From Achromobacter pulmonis (GTDB taxonomy: Bacteria; Pseudomonadota; Gammaproteobacteria; Burkholderiales; Burkholderiaceae_B), in contig NZ_POQS01000002.1 of the NCBI RefSeq assembly GCF_002885955.2, positions 158,100 through 222,099 on the forward strand: 64,000 bases of DNA. The letters run 5' to 3'. Position numbers and translations under genes: made by a program. A model generated the notes under the pieces. The model had not been told where the DNA came from. It saw nothing but the letters and a program-made list of their open reading frames with translations, and made no database searches. Of the stretch, positions 62,425 to 64,000 are shown piece by piece (position 1 is the stretch's first letter; each line of letters begins with the position of its first letter).

Positions 62425-63529
62425 ATGGAAGCCGAACGTCAGAACCAGCTCGCAGCCCGCCTCGCCGACTACGCGGAGCGCGAACAGGCTCTACGGAGGT
62501 ATCTTTGACTACGATGCCAAATCCGAACGCCTGCAAGTCGTAAACGCCGAGCTCGAAGACCCGGCGGTCTGGAATGACCCCAAGCACGCCCAGGACCTGG
62601 GCCGCGAGAAGAAATCCCTCGAAGACGTGGTCGAGACGCTGACGGCGCTGGGCTCCGGCCTGGCGGACTCGAACGAGCTGTTCGAGCTGGCCGCCGCCGA
62701 TGACGACGACGCCACGCTGGAATCCATCGAGCAGGACGCCGACGCCTTCCAGGAAAAGCTGGAAGCGCTGGAATTCCGCCGCATGTTCTCCAACCCTGCC
62801 GACCCGCTGAACTGCTTCCTGGACATCCAGGCCGGCGCCGGCGGCACGGAAGCGCAGGACTGGGCCTCCATGCTGCTGCGCCAGTACCTCAAATACGCCG
62901 AACGCAAGGGCTTCAAGGCCGAGGTGCTGGAAGAATCCGAAGGCGAAGTCGCCGGCATCAAGTCCGCCACCATCAAGCTCGAAGGCGAGTACGCCTTCGG
63001 CTACCTGCGCACCGAAACCGGCGTGCACCGCCTGGTGCGCAAGAGCCCGTTCGACTCCTCGGGCGGACGCCACACCTCGTTCGCCAGCGTGTTCGTCTAT
63101 CCCGAGGTCGACGATTCCTTCGAAGTCGAAGTGAACCCCGCCGACCTGCGCGTGGACACCTACCGCGCCAGCGGCGCGGGCGGCCAGCACATCAACAAGA
63201 CCGACTCGGCGGTGCGCCTGACCCACATGCCCACCGGCATCGTGGTGCAGTGCCAGAACGACCGTTCCCAGCACCGCAACCGCGCCGAAGCCATGCAGAT
63301 GCTGAAGTCCAAGCTCTACGAGCTGGAAATGCGCAACCGCATGGCCGAACAGCAGAAGCTGGAAGACTCCAAGACCGACGTGGGCTGGGGCCACCAGATC
63401 CGCTCGTACGTGCTGGACCAGAGCCGCATCAAGGACCTGCGCACCAACGTCGAAATCTCCAACACCCAGAAGGTGCTGGACGGCGACCTGGACCCGTTCA
63501 TCCAGGCCAGCCTGAAGCAAGGCATCTGA
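62425..63529 (+). CDS. prfB: Peptide chain release factor 2 (programmed +1 frameshift)
   Basis: RF2 ends translation at UGA and UAA. Frame 0 runs 27 codons from ATG 62425 ([20 protein letters not shown]...) to CTT TGA; after skipping T62506, translation continues from GAC at 62507 ([10 protein letters not shown]) to the stop at 63529, giving about 367 residues. SPF tripeptide ([12 protein letters not shown]) is the stop-codon-reading motif and GGQ ([17 protein letters not shown]) the hydrolysis motif. Autoregulation by RF2 level is built into the frameshift. Confidence 0.98.
62495..62509 (+). promoter_or_regulatory. prfB programmed +1 frameshift site
   Basis: An internal Shine-Dalgarno-like GGAGG (62495-62499) precedes TAT CTT TGA C. 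This is the conserved RF2 arrangement in which low RF2 lets the ribosome slip +1 at CTT TGA. Confidence 0.97.
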
Positions 63530-63570
63530 GTTTCGCGACACTCCCTTCCACCGCTTCCCGAGGTTCACGA

Positions 63571-64000
63571 ATGTCCGACACCATCGCAATCCTGACCGGC
63601 GCTTCGCGCGGCATCGGCGCCGCCATGGCGCGCGGCCTGGCCCGCCCGGGCACGCGCCTGATCACGCTGGCGCGCCGCGAAGATCCCGAACTGGCCGAGT
63701 ACGCGCGCGCCCAGGGCGCGCAGCTCGAACAGCTCTCCGTGGACCTCTCCGACCTGGCCGCGGCGGGCGCGGCGGCCGAGCGCATCTGCGCCTCGCTGCC
63801 GCGCGACGCCAGGCGCTACCTGCTGATCAATAACGCGGGCACGGTGCACCCCATCGCCGCCACCGGCACGCTGACCGACGGCGCGGCCATCGCGGCCGCC
63901 TTCAACCTGAACGTCTCGGCCGTGATGCTGCTGACGGCGCGCTTCCTGGCCGCCGTCGAGGGCCTCGACGCCGACCGCCGGGTGCTCAACATCTCCTCCG
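63571..64000 (+). CDS. SDR-family oxidoreductase, N-terminal part (continues beyond window)
   Basis: The first 143 codons of a short-chain dehydrogenase/reductase. IAILTGASRGIGAAMARGLA is the TGxxxGIG nucleotide-binding motif near residue 9, NNAG is near residue 92, and ...VLNISS reaches the catalytic Ser strand at the window edge. It resembles sepiapterin/benzil-reductase-like SDRs, but the substrate is unknown. It starts 41 bp after prfB, where lysS is often found in other bacteria. Confidence 0.9.
   Translation, partial: MSDTIAILTGASRGIGAAMARGLARPGTRLITLARREDPELAEYARAQGAQLEQLSVDLSDLAAAGAAAERICASLPRDARRYLLINNAGTVHPIAATGTLTDGAAIAAAFNLNVSAVMLLTARFLAAVEGLDADRRVLNISS

Overview
The window reads as a chromosomal segment of a high-GC betaproteobacterium, most likely Alcaligenaceae (Bordetella/Achromobacter group). 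The reasons are the strong GC bias at third codon positions, a Bug/TctC-type orphan binding protein, many TRAP, LysR and TonB-dependent systems, and the styles of PurL, NirB, LolCD, RecJ and RF2. The species is an inference. No rRNA, tRNA or CRISPR array was seen.

Layout. 1-420: right end of an IS5-family element. 449-2387: esterase-like hydrolase and an orphan Bug binding protein. 2392-4017: chemoreceptor. 4131-10023: a minus-strand operon of five genes with a divergent LysR gene; it encodes a YihU-like sulfolactaldehyde reductase relative, an aldehyde dehydrogenase, a two-subunit sulfopyruvate-decarboxylase-like enzyme and a periplasmic binding protein, and may be an organosulfonate pathway. 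10083-14132: purL. 14493-17551: TRAP transporter operon closed by a strong terminator. 17564-20033: greB, a PHP-domain phosphatase and a hydrolase. 20308-24137: cfa, GMC oxidoreductase and LysR. 24278-27285: nirBD behind an attenuator-like leader. 27288-34612: LacI regulator, TRAP transporter, VOC protein, RuBisCO-like protein and DUF1537 acid-sugar kinase, probably one regulon for a sugar-acid-like substrate. 34690-37949: TonB-C protein and comEC. 38067-41608: LysR, M20 amidohydrolase and MHS transporter. 41696-42520: thiM. 42562-52818: iron-siderophore region with two TonB receptors, a Ceu/Ycl-like ABC importer, Fur-like boxes and a divergent two-component system. 52828-58381: tatD-like, lolD, lolC, a conserved protein and recJ. 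58494-62207: an MFS transporter gene split by a complete group II intron. 62425-63529: prfB with its programmed +1 frameshift. 63571-64000: start of an SDR gene.

How it works together. The region is mostly transport and catabolic accessory modules, each with its own divergent regulator (LysR three times, LacI, a two-component pair), inserted among housekeeping genes. The most interesting modules are the putative organosulfonate operon, the RuBisCO-like/kinase/VOC/TRAP cluster, and the group II intron. The intron lies in the sense orientation, and its precise excision would restore the transporter reading frame.
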